Of a stretch of 64,000 nucleotides of DNA, positions 44,800-51,783 are shown piece after piece. Within the stretch, counting starts at the first letter, position 1; the number at the start of each line of letters is the position of its first letter. The position numbers and the translations under genes were made by a program. The stretch is from DSUN01 sp035527715 (GTDB taxonomy: Bacteria; Planctomycetota; PUPC01; DSUN01), in assembly GCA_035527715.1 (NCBI GenBank), contig DATKZY010000028.1:1-64000 (forward strand), written 5' to 3'. Under the pieces are notes generated by a model. That model searched no databases. It was not told where the DNA came from and saw nothing but the letters and a program-made list of their open reading frames with translations.

Positions 44800-44828
44800 T
44801 TGCTTGTCGAAGTGGCGCCCGCTATCAT
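44800..44828 (+). promoter_or_regulatory. Promoter for the small membrane protein/TPR pair
   Basis: TTGCTT (44800-44805) and TATCAT (44823-44828) are 17 bases apart, 63 bases before the ATG at 44892. Confidence 0.55.
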
Positions 44829-44891
44829 GTTGGAGCGACATATCCAGTCTTGTCAGGGTTTCTGAAAGACTTGGGTTGGAGAGGCAAGACC

Positions 44892-45221
44892 ATGGAAGAG
44901 TACTCGAGGCTCCTGGCCGCCGTGAAGAGCATCAGGGGGTTACCCTCAGTCGTGGTGGCGCTCTGCATCACGTCAAGTATCGTTGCTTGGAGCAGCGCTT
45001 GCGCTACGATACAACCCACATCCATCATACTCTCGGTGGGTTGTGCTCTGGGACTATCTGCCGGGGCTTTCTGGGTGGTATGGCAAGCAACACGCAAGCA
45101 GACGGAAATCGAGAAGCTGGCCCAGCAGGTCGAGAGGCTCTGGGAGCTGCTCGCAGGGGATAAGGCAAAAATGGACGTGTTCAAGGCGATGGTATCCAAT
45201 ATCAAGGAGACTCAGCAATGA
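44892..45221 (+). CDS. Small two-TM membrane protein with C-terminal coiled coil
   Basis: A 109-residue protein I do not recognise. Two hydrophobic segments (VVVALCITSSIVAW, about 19-32, and IILSVGCALGLSAGAFWVVW, about 44-63) are followed by a charged heptad-like helix (TEIEKLAQQVERLWELLAG). GGAGAGG is eight bases before the ATG; an in-frame TTG further up is less likely. Its stop overlaps the next start as ATGA. GC content is visibly lower than in the flanking catabolic genes. It may anchor the TPR partner at the membrane. Confidence 0.65.
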   Translation: MEEYSRLLAAVKSIRGLPSVVVALCITSSIVAWSSACATIQPTSIILSVGCALGLSAGAFWVVWQATRKQTEIEKLAQQVERLWELLAGDKAKMDVFKAMVSNIKETQQ

Positions 45222-45799
45222 GTCCCATAGATCGCCCGCAGCCCCGACTCGATGAGACTCAGCGTATCCAGTACGCGGAGGACTTGATCCGGTCCTCAAT
45301 GGCCCCAACCAGAAACGACCTCGCCGAGGGGGCAGCACTGTTGGCCGCGGTCCTATGCGATGAGAACCTGTCGCCAGCGGGAAAGGCCACGGCCGCTTTC
45401 TTCCTCGGGAATCTTCTTGCGTCATTCCGCAGGCACGCAGAAGCAATTCGCTGCTTTGGGGTAGCTACTCGGCTCTCCCCTTCGTGGCCGGAAGCGCACT
45501 TCAACTACGGCGTTGCCTTGCAGCAAGCAGGCCAGAACGAGAAGGCGGCGGAGAGCCTGCGGCGCGCTCTGGAATTGCTGGTCTCACTACCCCAGGACAA
45601 CCCCAAGGACAGGTTCTTCCTCGCGCGCATCCATTACTATCTGCACGTGGCTTTGTCCAGCATGGGTGACGTGGATGCATCGCTTGAGCACAAGGAAAAG
45701 GCAGAGGACTTACTTCGGCAAGAACCCCGCGATCCCCAGGCCCAGTTATTCGAGAAGTTCTTCTTCAGGACGGGCCCCGACCTCAGTAGACTGCGCTGA
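45218..45799 (+). CDS. TPR-repeat protein
   Basis: A 193-residue protein with two to three tetratricopeptide repeats: AAFFLGNLLASFRRHAEAI, AHFNYGVALQQAGQNEKAAE and a further helix pair, IHYYLHVALSSMGDVDASLE. These mediate protein-protein contacts; there is no signal peptide, so it is probably cytoplasmic. It is translationally coupled (4-base ATGA overlap) to the small membrane protein, suggesting a complex. The specific role is unknown. Confidence 0.7.
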   Translation: MSPIDRPQPRLDETQRIQYAEDLIRSSMAPTRNDLAEGAALLAAVLCDENLSPAGKATAAFFLGNLLASFRRHAEAIRCFGVATRLSPSWPEAHFNYGVALQQAGQNEKAAESLRRALELLVSLPQDNPKDRFFLARIHYYLHVALSSMGDVDASLEHKEKAEDLLRQEPRDPQAQLFEKFFFRTGPDLSRLR

Positions 45800-45866
45800 A
45801 TGTTTCGCGAGGCACTGGCCGAAGCTCCCGCTTCAGCGCCTCAGCGGCGGGGGCCGCGAAGGCCCC

Positions 45867-45890
45867 GTTCCCAAGCGGGGGCTTGGGAAC
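45867..45890. repeat. 24-nt hairpin in the 45800-46269 gap
   Basis: GTTCCCAAGC and GCTTGGGAAC flank GGGG. It lies about 70 bases after the TPR gene and could act as a terminator, but has no T-run. The 470-base gap has no supported gene and is mostly palindromic repeats plus a promoter. Confidence 0.65.
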
Positions 45891-45904
45891 AAGGAGCGAG
45901 GCAG

Positions 45905-46003
45905 TTGGCCATCTGTGAGGGGGAAGTGGGCGGGCGCTGCGCGCCATAAGCCCTTATTGGGCAATTGGTTGCGGCGCTGGCCCTCGTGCCTACAGATGGC
46001 CAA
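45905..46003. repeat. Long-loop inverted repeat
   Basis: Perfect 12-base arms TTGGCCATCTGT (45905-45916) and ACAGATGGCCAA (45992-46003) with a 75-base loop. A third near copy (TTGGCCACCTGT) is at 46021-46032. Confidence 0.55.
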
Positions 46004-46081
46004 ATCCTGGGGCGGGGAGATTGGCCACCTGTCGCCTGTCGGCCGGCGGGCGGCGCGGGGAGCACCCGCGTCGGAGGGGGG

Positions 46082-46160
46082 TGGGACAGGTGGGACCGGT
46101 GGGACGTGTGGGACCAATCGGACTACGAAGGGCGCGTCTGAGGCGTCCCACGGGTCCCAC
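46082..46160. repeat. GGGACNNGTG palindromic element (copy 3 of the GGGAC family)
   Basis: The left arm is GTGGGACAGG/TGGGACCGG/TGGGACGTG nonamers; the right arm is GGCGTCCCACGGGTCCCAC. The repeat unit has GTG where other copies have ATG. It lies just upstream of the promoter of the Gfo/Idh/MocA gene. Confidence 0.75.
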
Positions 46161-46185
46161 CGCCCTGAGCCAGGACAACCCGCAT

Positions 46186-46214
46186 TTGACACGCCGCGCC
46201 CGGGGGGCTAAGAT
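46186..46214 (+). promoter_or_regulatory. Promoter for the Gfo/Idh/MocA gene
   Basis: A consensus TTGACA (46186-46191) and TAAGAT (46209-46214) are 17 bases apart, 55 bases before the ATG at 46270. This is one of the best promoter matches in the window. Confidence 0.7.
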
Positions 46215-46269
46215 ACCGCGCCAATGTGGTGTGATCCCAGACCTTCGAGTTCCTGAAAGGGCAGGCTCC

Positions 46270-47481
46270 ATGGCAGACAAGGTGCGGCTGGCAATGATCG
46301 GCTGCGGCGGCATGGCCAACGGCCATCTGCGCGGCTACGAGCTGCTGTGGCAGAAGGGGATGCGAAACTTCGAGGTCGTGGCCTGCGTGGATACGAATCT
46401 CGAGAACGCCAACAAGTTCGCCGACACGGCCGAGAAGTTCCAGGGCAGGCGGCCCATCGTCACCGCCGACTACGATGAGGTGGTCAGGAACAGGCAGGCC
46501 AACGCCGCCGACATCGCCACGCCGCACGGCCTCCATCACATCATCGGCTGCGCCTGCCTCGAGAACGGCATTGACGTGATGATCGAGAAGCCCATCGGCA
46601 TCACGGTGCGGGCCAGCCGCCTGATCGCCGAGACGGCCGACAAGAAGAAGCGGATCGCGGCGACTGCCGAGAACATCCGCCGCGGCCTCGGACAGCGGGC
46701 GATTCATTGGGCGATCAACACGAAGAAGATCATCGGCGACATGCGCAGCTTCTTCTCGCAGGGCGCCGGCTATAGCCCCTTCCCCGGCGACGCTCCCCCC
46801 TTCCGCTGGCGCATTCAGAAGCTCTTCAGCGGCGGCCTCATGGTGATGGACAGCGGCGCCCACTTCGTGGATTCGATGCGCTATTTCTTCGGCGACCTCG
46901 AGCGCGCCTACGCCGAGTTGCGCCTCTTCGAGCCCGCGAAGTTCACCGACGAGAAGGGCAAGACCGTCGTCAGCGACTGCGAGGACTCCTGGAGCGCCAT
47001 CCTCACGTTCAAGAGCGGCCTCGTCGGCACCTGGAGCTGGTCGAACGTCCAGCCCGGCCACAGCTACCGCACCGTGCTCTACTACGGCTCCGAAGGCTCG
47101 ATCAAGGACACGGGCGACGTGTTCCACGGCTTCCAGTCCCTCGCCGGCGAGGTGATGTTCAAGGACGGCAAGACGAAGAGCGTGAACGATCTGGCCATCG
47201 AGTTCCTGCTGAGCCTGTCGCCCGACGAGAAGGAGCGCCTGTTCCCCTTCGGCATCACGAACGGCGTCTACCTCGAATGCTGGGACTTCATTGACGCCTG
47301 TGCGAAGCGGCGGCGCCCCGACGTGGATGCCTGGGACGGCCTGAAGGCGAAGGCATTCAGCGAGACCGTCTACGAATCCGCCGCCGCGGGCAAGGCGATC
47401 GCCTACGACGACGTCGTGGCCTGCAAGGTCGAGAAGTACCAGGGCCCGATCAACAAGAAATGGGGGCTGACCAAGAGGTGA
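46270..47481 (+). CDS. Gfo/Idh/MocA family NAD(P)-dependent oxidoreductase
   Basis: A 403-residue protein. The N-terminal Rossmann fold starts VRLAMIGCGGMANGHL (residues 5-20), the conserved IEKPIG motif follows near 116-121, and the C-terminal beta-sheet domain has GGLMVMDSGAHFVDSMRYFFG, with the Asp/His pair typical of the active site. Members oxidise or isomerise sugars, inositols and their derivatives. There is no signal peptide, so it is cytoplasmic. AAGGGCAGG precedes the ATG and a strong promoter lies upstream. The substrate cannot be told; a carbohydrate is likely from the neighbourhood. Confidence 0.87.
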   Translation: MADKVRLAMIGCGGMANGHLRGYELLWQKGMRNFEVVACVDTNLENANKFADTAEKFQGRRPIVTADYDEVVRNRQANAADIATPHGLHHIIGCACLENGIDVMIEKPIGITVRASRLIAETADKKKRIAATAENIRRGLGQRAIHWAINTKKIIGDMRSFFSQGAGYSPFPGDAPPFRWRIQKLFSGGLMVMDSGAHFVDSMRYFFGDLERAYAELRLFEPAKFTDEKGKTVVSDCEDSWSAILTFKSGLVGTWSWSNVQPGHSYRTVLYYGSEGSIKDTGDVFHGFQSLAGEVMFKDGKTKSVNDLAIEFLLSLSPDEKERLFPFGITNGVYLECWDFIDACAKRRRPDVDAWDGLKAKAFSETVYESAAAGKAIAYDDVVACKVEKYQGPINKKWGLTKR

Positions 47482-47511
47482 GGTCGGCGCCTGCGGTTGG
47501 TGTGGTGCGCA

Positions 47512-47587
47512 GACGCGTGACGCGTGACCCGTGACAGGAATCGGAACGCGCTCTCTTGCCCTATCACGCGTCACGAGTCACGCGTCC
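47512..47587. repeat. GTGACGC-armed palindromic element
   Basis: The left arm is GACGCGTGACGCGTGACCCG; the right arm is CACGCGTCACGAGTCACGCG. The loop is about 30 bases. It lies between the Gfo/Idh/MocA gene and the GNAT gene; the same unit is found in frame at 2359-2385. Confidence 0.85.
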
Positions 47588-47620
47588 GGGGCGCGGTCGA
47601 GCGAAACCGGAAGCTGTCGA

Positions 47621-48565
47621 ATGATTATCCGCGACCTCTATCGCAGCCCCGTCGAGGACCTGCACAAGGCCATCGCGGCCAGCACGGCCACGGTGCTGCG
47701 CCGCGGGGTGATCCGCGCGCCCTCCGAGGTCGAGGCGGAGGACGTCGCGCGGCTCGCATCACACCCCGACTTCGACCCCTCGCTGAGCTTCGTGGCGTAC
47801 GAGGGGCCGGACCCCGTCGCGTTTCTCGTCTCGCGGCTCCAGCGCCACGAGGAGGCCAGCGAGGCGGTCTGGACCCTCTTCGGCGGGGCGGCCGACGCCA
47901 GCCACGCGCTCGAGGTCCTCCTCGACGAGACGATGGCCCACTGGCGCCGCGAGGGGGCCACGCGGGCACGGAAGGACGCCGCCGGCCTGCTCCTCAGCGA
48001 GCCGCGCCTGGCCGAGGACGCCGAGCTTGTGGACCTTCTGAAGGAGCGCGAATTCGAGGTCACGGCCACCAGCACCGAGGTCGCGGCCGAGCTGAAAAAG
48101 CTGGCCACGCCGAAGGAGCTTGCCGACCGGGCCGAGGAGGTGCGGCAGAAGGGCTTCGCCGTCCGCGCCGCGCGCCCCGACGAGGCCCTCGTCGTCGCCC
48201 GCCAGTACGACCCGCGCCACACCCGCCGCCACTCGCAGGAGTTCTGGAACCTCGTCGCCCGCCACATGCGGCCCGAGGCCACCCTCGTGGTCGAGCACCG
48301 CCGCCAGATCGTCGGCTACGCGACCTACCTCGGCTGGACCCTCGACGGCCCTTGCCCCAGTCTCGGCCCACACTTCGTGGACGAGGTGTACCACAGGGGC
48401 GGCCTGGACTCGGTGCTGCTCCACGAGGCCCTGCTGGTCGCCAGGCAGAACGCCAAGGAGCAAGTGCGGGCGTACATCGGCACCGAGCGGCCCGACGCCT
48501 ATCAACGTGCCGGGATGACAACGGCCGGGCGCTTCTGCCACGAGGCCACGGTCGAGCTCACGTAG
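47621..48565 (+). CDS. GNAT-type acetyltransferase-like protein (two GNAT-like halves)
   Basis: A 314-residue protein. The first half has a GNAT-like pattern (LSFVAYEGPDPVAFLVSRL, and GLLLSEPRLAEDAELVDLLKEREFEV, resembling the C-terminal GNAT strand-helix). The second half has ATLVVEHRRQIVGYATYLGW and a C-terminal VRAYIGTERPDAYQRAGM. The acetyl-CoA loop (Q/RxxGxG/A) is not clear in either half, so activity is uncertain. The start at 47621 is after the repeat element, with GGAAG upstream; the frame upstream is encoded by the repeat. The substrate is unknown. Confidence 0.65.
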   Translation: MIIRDLYRSPVEDLHKAIAASTATVLRRGVIRAPSEVEAEDVARLASHPDFDPSLSFVAYEGPDPVAFLVSRLQRHEEASEAVWTLFGGAADASHALEVLLDETMAHWRREGATRARKDAAGLLLSEPRLAEDAELVDLLKEREFEVTATSTEVAAELKKLATPKELADRAEEVRQKGFAVRAARPDEALVVARQYDPRHTRRHSQEFWNLVARHMRPEATLVVEHRRQIVGYATYLGWTLDGPCPSLGPHFVDEVYHRGGLDSVLLHEALLVARQNAKEQVRAYIGTERPDAYQRAGMTTAGRFCHEATVELT

Positions 48566-48568
48566 TCC

Positions 48569-48596
48569 TTGCACCGTTCGCTCCCTCTCGTAGAAT
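48569..48596 (+). promoter_or_regulatory. Promoter close to the hydrolase start
   Basis: TTGCAC (48569-48574) and TAGAAT (48591-48596) are 16 bases apart. The -10 box ends nine bases before the ATG at 48606, so a transcript from here would be leaderless at that codon. Confidence 0.55.
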
Positions 48597-48605
48597 GCGA
48601 CAGCC

Positions 48606-50873
48606 ATGACACGCCTTCTCGTGATCGCGGGCCTGCTGCTGGCTGTGTCAGAGGAGTCCGCCATGTCGGCTCAGCGGGAATTGCCGGGGACAAGGCCGCT
48701 AGAGATGACCGGCGATCTCGCGGCGCAGATGGTCGCCGGCCTGCGCGAGTTCATGCTCAAGCACATCGACGCGTCGGTCACGAGCCGCGAGAAGCTCTGG
48801 CAGCGCGACTTCTCCTCGCCAGAGGCATACACCCGCTCCGTCGCCCCGAACCGCGAGCGATTCAAGGCTTACATCGGAGCCGTAGACCCTCGCGTGGCCT
48901 TCGACGGCATCGAATTGGTCGCCACGATGGCTTCGCCCGCCATGGTGGCAGAGGGCGCGGGCTACACTGTCCACGCCGCCCGCTGGCCAGTCCTCGACGG
49001 CGTGGACGCCGAGGGGCTGCTCCTCCAGCCGAAGGGCGAACCCGTGGCGAGGGTCGTGGCAATCCCCGACGCCGACTGGTCGCCCGAGATGCTTGCGGGC
49101 CTGGCACCTGGGGTGCCGCCCGAGGCGCAGTTCGCCCGCCGCCTCGCCGAGAACGGCTGCCTCGTGCTCGTGCCCACGATCGTTGACCGCAAGACCACGT
49201 GGTCGGGCAACCCCCGTATCGGCCGCAAGACCGATCAAAGCCACCGCGAGTGGGTCTACCGCATGGCCTTCGAGATGGGCCGACACGTCATCGGCTACGA
49301 GGTGCAGAAGGTGCTCGCGGCGGTGGACTGGTTTGCCCGCGAGGGCGGGAAGGCGAAGATCGGGGTCTTCGGCTACGGCGAGGGCGGCCTGCTCGCCCTC
49401 TATGCCGCCGCCCTCGACACGCGGATTGACGCCGCGGTCGTCAGCGGCTACTTCCAGGCCCGCGAGCGCGTGTGGCAGGAGCCTATCTATCGAAATGTCT
49501 GGGGTCTACTGCACGAGTTCGGCGACGCGGGGGTGGCAGGTCTCATCGCCCCGCGGCCACTGATCGTCGAGGCCAGCCGCGGCCCGGTCGTGGGCAAGCA
49601 AGGCTCCACGCCCGGCGAACTGGCCTCGCCGCCCTTCGAGTCCACGAAGGCCGAGTTCGAGAAGGCCCACGCCGTGGACTCCCGCCTCATCGGCAACGGC
49701 GATGGCCCGCCCGGCCGCGACGACGCGCTCAAGGCATTCCTCGAAGTCCTTGGAGCCAAAGCAGTTCTGAAGCAAGGCGGCCCGCCGCCCACCGACCTGC
49801 GCAAGGGCTTCGACCCCGGCCAGAGGATGAAGCGGCAGCTCGACCAGCTCGTCGCCTTCACCCAGCGGCTCATGCGCCTCTCGGAGTATCGGCGGGCAGG
49901 GCTCTGGGCGAAGGTAAACCATTCCTCACTCGAGGCCTATGCCAAGTCCATCGAGCCCTACCGCGGGATGTTCCGCAAGGAGGTCATCGGCGAGGTGCCG
50001 CCGCCGAGCCTGCCGCCAAATCCAAGAAGCCGCGTGATCTGCGACGAGCCGAAGTGGACTGGATACGAGGTCGTCCTCGACGTCTGGCCAGGGGTGTTCG
50101 CCTACGGTATCCTCTTGCTGCCCAAGGACTTGCGGCAGGGCGAGCGGCGGCCGGTCGTCGTCTGCCAGCACGGCCTCGAGGGCCGCCCGCAGACGCTTGT
50201 GGACGTGAAGAACGACGGCGCCTACCACCACTACGCTGCGAAGCTGGCCGACAGGGGCTTCGTGGTCTTCGCCCCGCAGAACCCCTACATCGGCGGCGAC
50301 AGCTTCAGAGTCCTTCAGCGGATGGCCAACCCCCTCAAGTGCTCCCTCTTCTCCCTCATCATCCGCCAGCACGAGGTCATCACCGACTGGCTGGCCTCGC
50401 TGCCCTTCGTGAACCCGCAACGCATTGGCTTCTATGGACTTAGCTACGGCGGGAAGACCGCCATGCGCGTCCCCGCCCTCGTGCCCCGCTACTGCCTCTC
50501 CATCTGCTCGGGCGACTTCAACGAGTGGGTGAAGAAGAACGTAACCATCGAGGCGGGTTACAGTTACATGTTCACCGGCGAGTACGAGATGTTCGAGTTC
50601 GACCTCGGCCACAGGGCCAACTACGCCGAGATGGCGGCCTTGATCGCCCCGCGGCCGTTCATGGTCGAGCGCGGGCACCGCGACGGCGTGGCGCCCGACG
50701 AATGGGTCGCCTACGAATACGCCAAAGTCCGCCGCCGCTACGCCGACCTCAAGATTCCCGACCGCACGGAGATCGAGTTCTTCGACGGCCCGCACGAGAT
50801 CCACGGCGTCGGCACCTTCCGCTTCCTCCACCGCCATCTCTCCTGGCCCGAGCCTGGCGCGGGGAAGCAGTAA
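48606..50873 (+). CDS. Exported tandem alpha/beta hydrolase (dienelactone hydrolase/acetyl xylan esterase-like)
   Basis: A 755-residue protein with two alpha/beta-hydrolase domains. The N-terminal one (about 90-370) has GVFGYGEGGLLALYAA, where the expected nucleophile Ser is Glu, so it is probably inactive. The C-terminal one (about 440-745) has GFYGLSYGGKTAMRV with the nucleophile Ser, and DGPHEIHG near the end for the catalytic His. MTRLLVIAGLLLAVSEESA looks like a signal peptide, supporting the start at 48606. A second candidate ATG at 48663 has a better ribosome-binding site (GAGGAG), so the signal would be lost if that one is used. Esterase activity on a sugar or plant-polymer ester is plausible. 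Confidence 0.75.
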   Translation: MTRLLVIAGLLLAVSEESAMSAQRELPGTRPLEMTGDLAAQMVAGLREFMLKHIDASVTSREKLWQRDFSSPEAYTRSVAPNRERFKAYIGAVDPRVAFDGIELVATMASPAMVAEGAGYTVHAARWPVLDGVDAEGLLLQPKGEPVARVVAIPDADWSPEMLAGLAPGVPPEAQFARRLAENGCLVLVPTIVDRKTTWSGNPRIGRKTDQSHREWVYRMAFEMGRHVIGYEVQKVLAAVDWFAREGGKAKIGVFGYGEGGLLALYAAALDTRIDAAVVSGYFQARERVWQEPIYRNVWGLLHEFGDAGVAGLIAPRPLIVEASRGPVVGKQGSTPGELASPPFESTKAEFEKAHAVDSRLIGNGDGPPGRDDALKAFLEVLGAKAVLKQGGPPPTDLRKGFDPGQRMKRQLDQLVAFTQRLMRLSEYRRAGLWAKVNHSSLEAYAKSIEPYRGMFRKEVIGEVPPPSLPPNPRSRVICDEPKWTGYEVVLDVWPGVFAYGILLLPKDLRQGERRPVVVCQHGLEGRPQTLVDVKNDGAYHHYAAKLADRGFVVFAPQNPYIGGDSFRVLQRMANPLKCSLFSLIIRQHEVITDWLASLPFVNPQRIGFYGLSYGGKTAMRVPALVPRYCLSICSGDFNEWVKKNVTIEAGYSYMFTGEYEMFEFDLGHRANYAEMAALIAPRPFMVERGHRDGVAPDEWVAYEYAKVRRRYADLKIPDRTEIEFFDGPHEIHGVGTFRFLHRHLSWPEPGAGKQ

Positions 50874-50878
50874 GGCGG

Positions 50879-50916
50879 TCCACCACGGAGACACGGAGAG
50901 CACGGAGAAGACAAGA
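50879..50916. repeat. CACGGAGA-type simple repeat after the hydrolase gene
   Basis: CCACGGAGACACGGAGAGCA and following GCACGGAGAAG are 8-9 base units in tandem. They are another member of the short-unit repeats that border genes in this window. Confidence 0.55.
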
Positions 50917-50967
50917 TCTCATGCAGAGCCAGCAGAGGCGGCAGGGCTCGCAGTGAAGACTCTCGAC

Positions 50968-51565
50968 CCCGGATCGCACGGATCGGCGCGGATGGCGAAG
51001 CCGGGAAGGGGGCGCAGAAGGGGCAGCGACCGCGGATTACGCGGATGCCGCGGATAGGCAGAAGCGGAGAAGGCATACAGTAGGCAGTCCGCGCTCGTCG
51101 TCGTCGTCCTCGTCGTCGTCGTCGAAACCGCCGCGACCCGACCACGGATCGCACAGATCAGCACGGAAGGCGAAGCCGGGAAGCGGGCACAGAATGGGCA
51201 GCGACCGCGGATGACGCGGATAGGCAGAAGGGGAGAAGGCATACAGTGGACAGTCCGTGCTCGTCGTCGTCGTCGAGACCGCTGCGATCCAACCCCGGAT
51301 CGCACGGATCGGCGCGGAAGGCGAAGCCGGGAAGCGGGCACGAAAAGAAAGGCGACCGCGGATTACGCGGATGACGCGGATAGGCAGAAGGGGAGAAGGC
51401 ATACAGTGGACAGTCCGTGCTCGTCGTCGTCGTCGTCCTCGTCGTCGTCGTCGAAACCGCCGCGACCCGACCCCGGATCGCACGGATCAGCACGGACGGC
51501 GAAGCCGGGAAGCGGGGACAGGAGGAAAGGCGACCGCGGATTACGCGGATGACGCGGATGGGAAA
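50968..51565. repeat. Tandem array of about 150-180-bp units (3.5 copies)
   Basis: Units start with CCCGGATCGCACGGATC or close variants at about 50968, 51142, 51294 and 51472 (the last partial). Each has GGCGAAGCCGGGAAG, then CGCGGATTACGCGGATGACG-like nonamers, then GGAGAAGGCATACAGTGGAC and CAGTCCG, and ends with a CGTCGTC run of varying length. No coding frame is conserved across the units. The 910-base gap 50874-51783 holds this array, flanking simple repeats and no supported gene. Confidence 0.85.
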
Positions 51566-51567
51566 CG

Positions 51568-51660
51568 CAAGAAGGTGTTCGGTGATCGGTGTTCGGGGTC
51601 AGGAGCTTGCGGCTTGTAGCTTGTGGCTTGCGGCTTCTCGCTCCCGGCTCGCCGCTCCCT
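51568..51660. repeat. Mixed simple repeats (TGTTCGG, GCTTGCGG, CTCGCC) after the array
   Basis: GGTGTTCGGTGATCGGTGTT is followed by GCTTGCGGCTTGTAGCTTG and GCTCCCGGCTCGCCGCTCC. These are three different short-unit tracts in succession, resembling one arm each of palindromic elements; no gene is seen here. Confidence 0.55.
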
Positions 51661-51783
51661 CGTTCGCAGCGGCAGGTCATGCACACCTTCACGCGGAATC
51701 GTCTTCCCCCACAAACCGCCCGACCGAGACAAAGGTAGAATGACGACCTGACACCGGCAGCCTATCGCCCTACCACTAGATGA

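Noticed and set aside
50968..51565. Possible CRISPR array
   Set aside because: The units are 150-180 bases, related along their whole length, with no short conserved repeat separated by unique spacers and no cas gene nearby.
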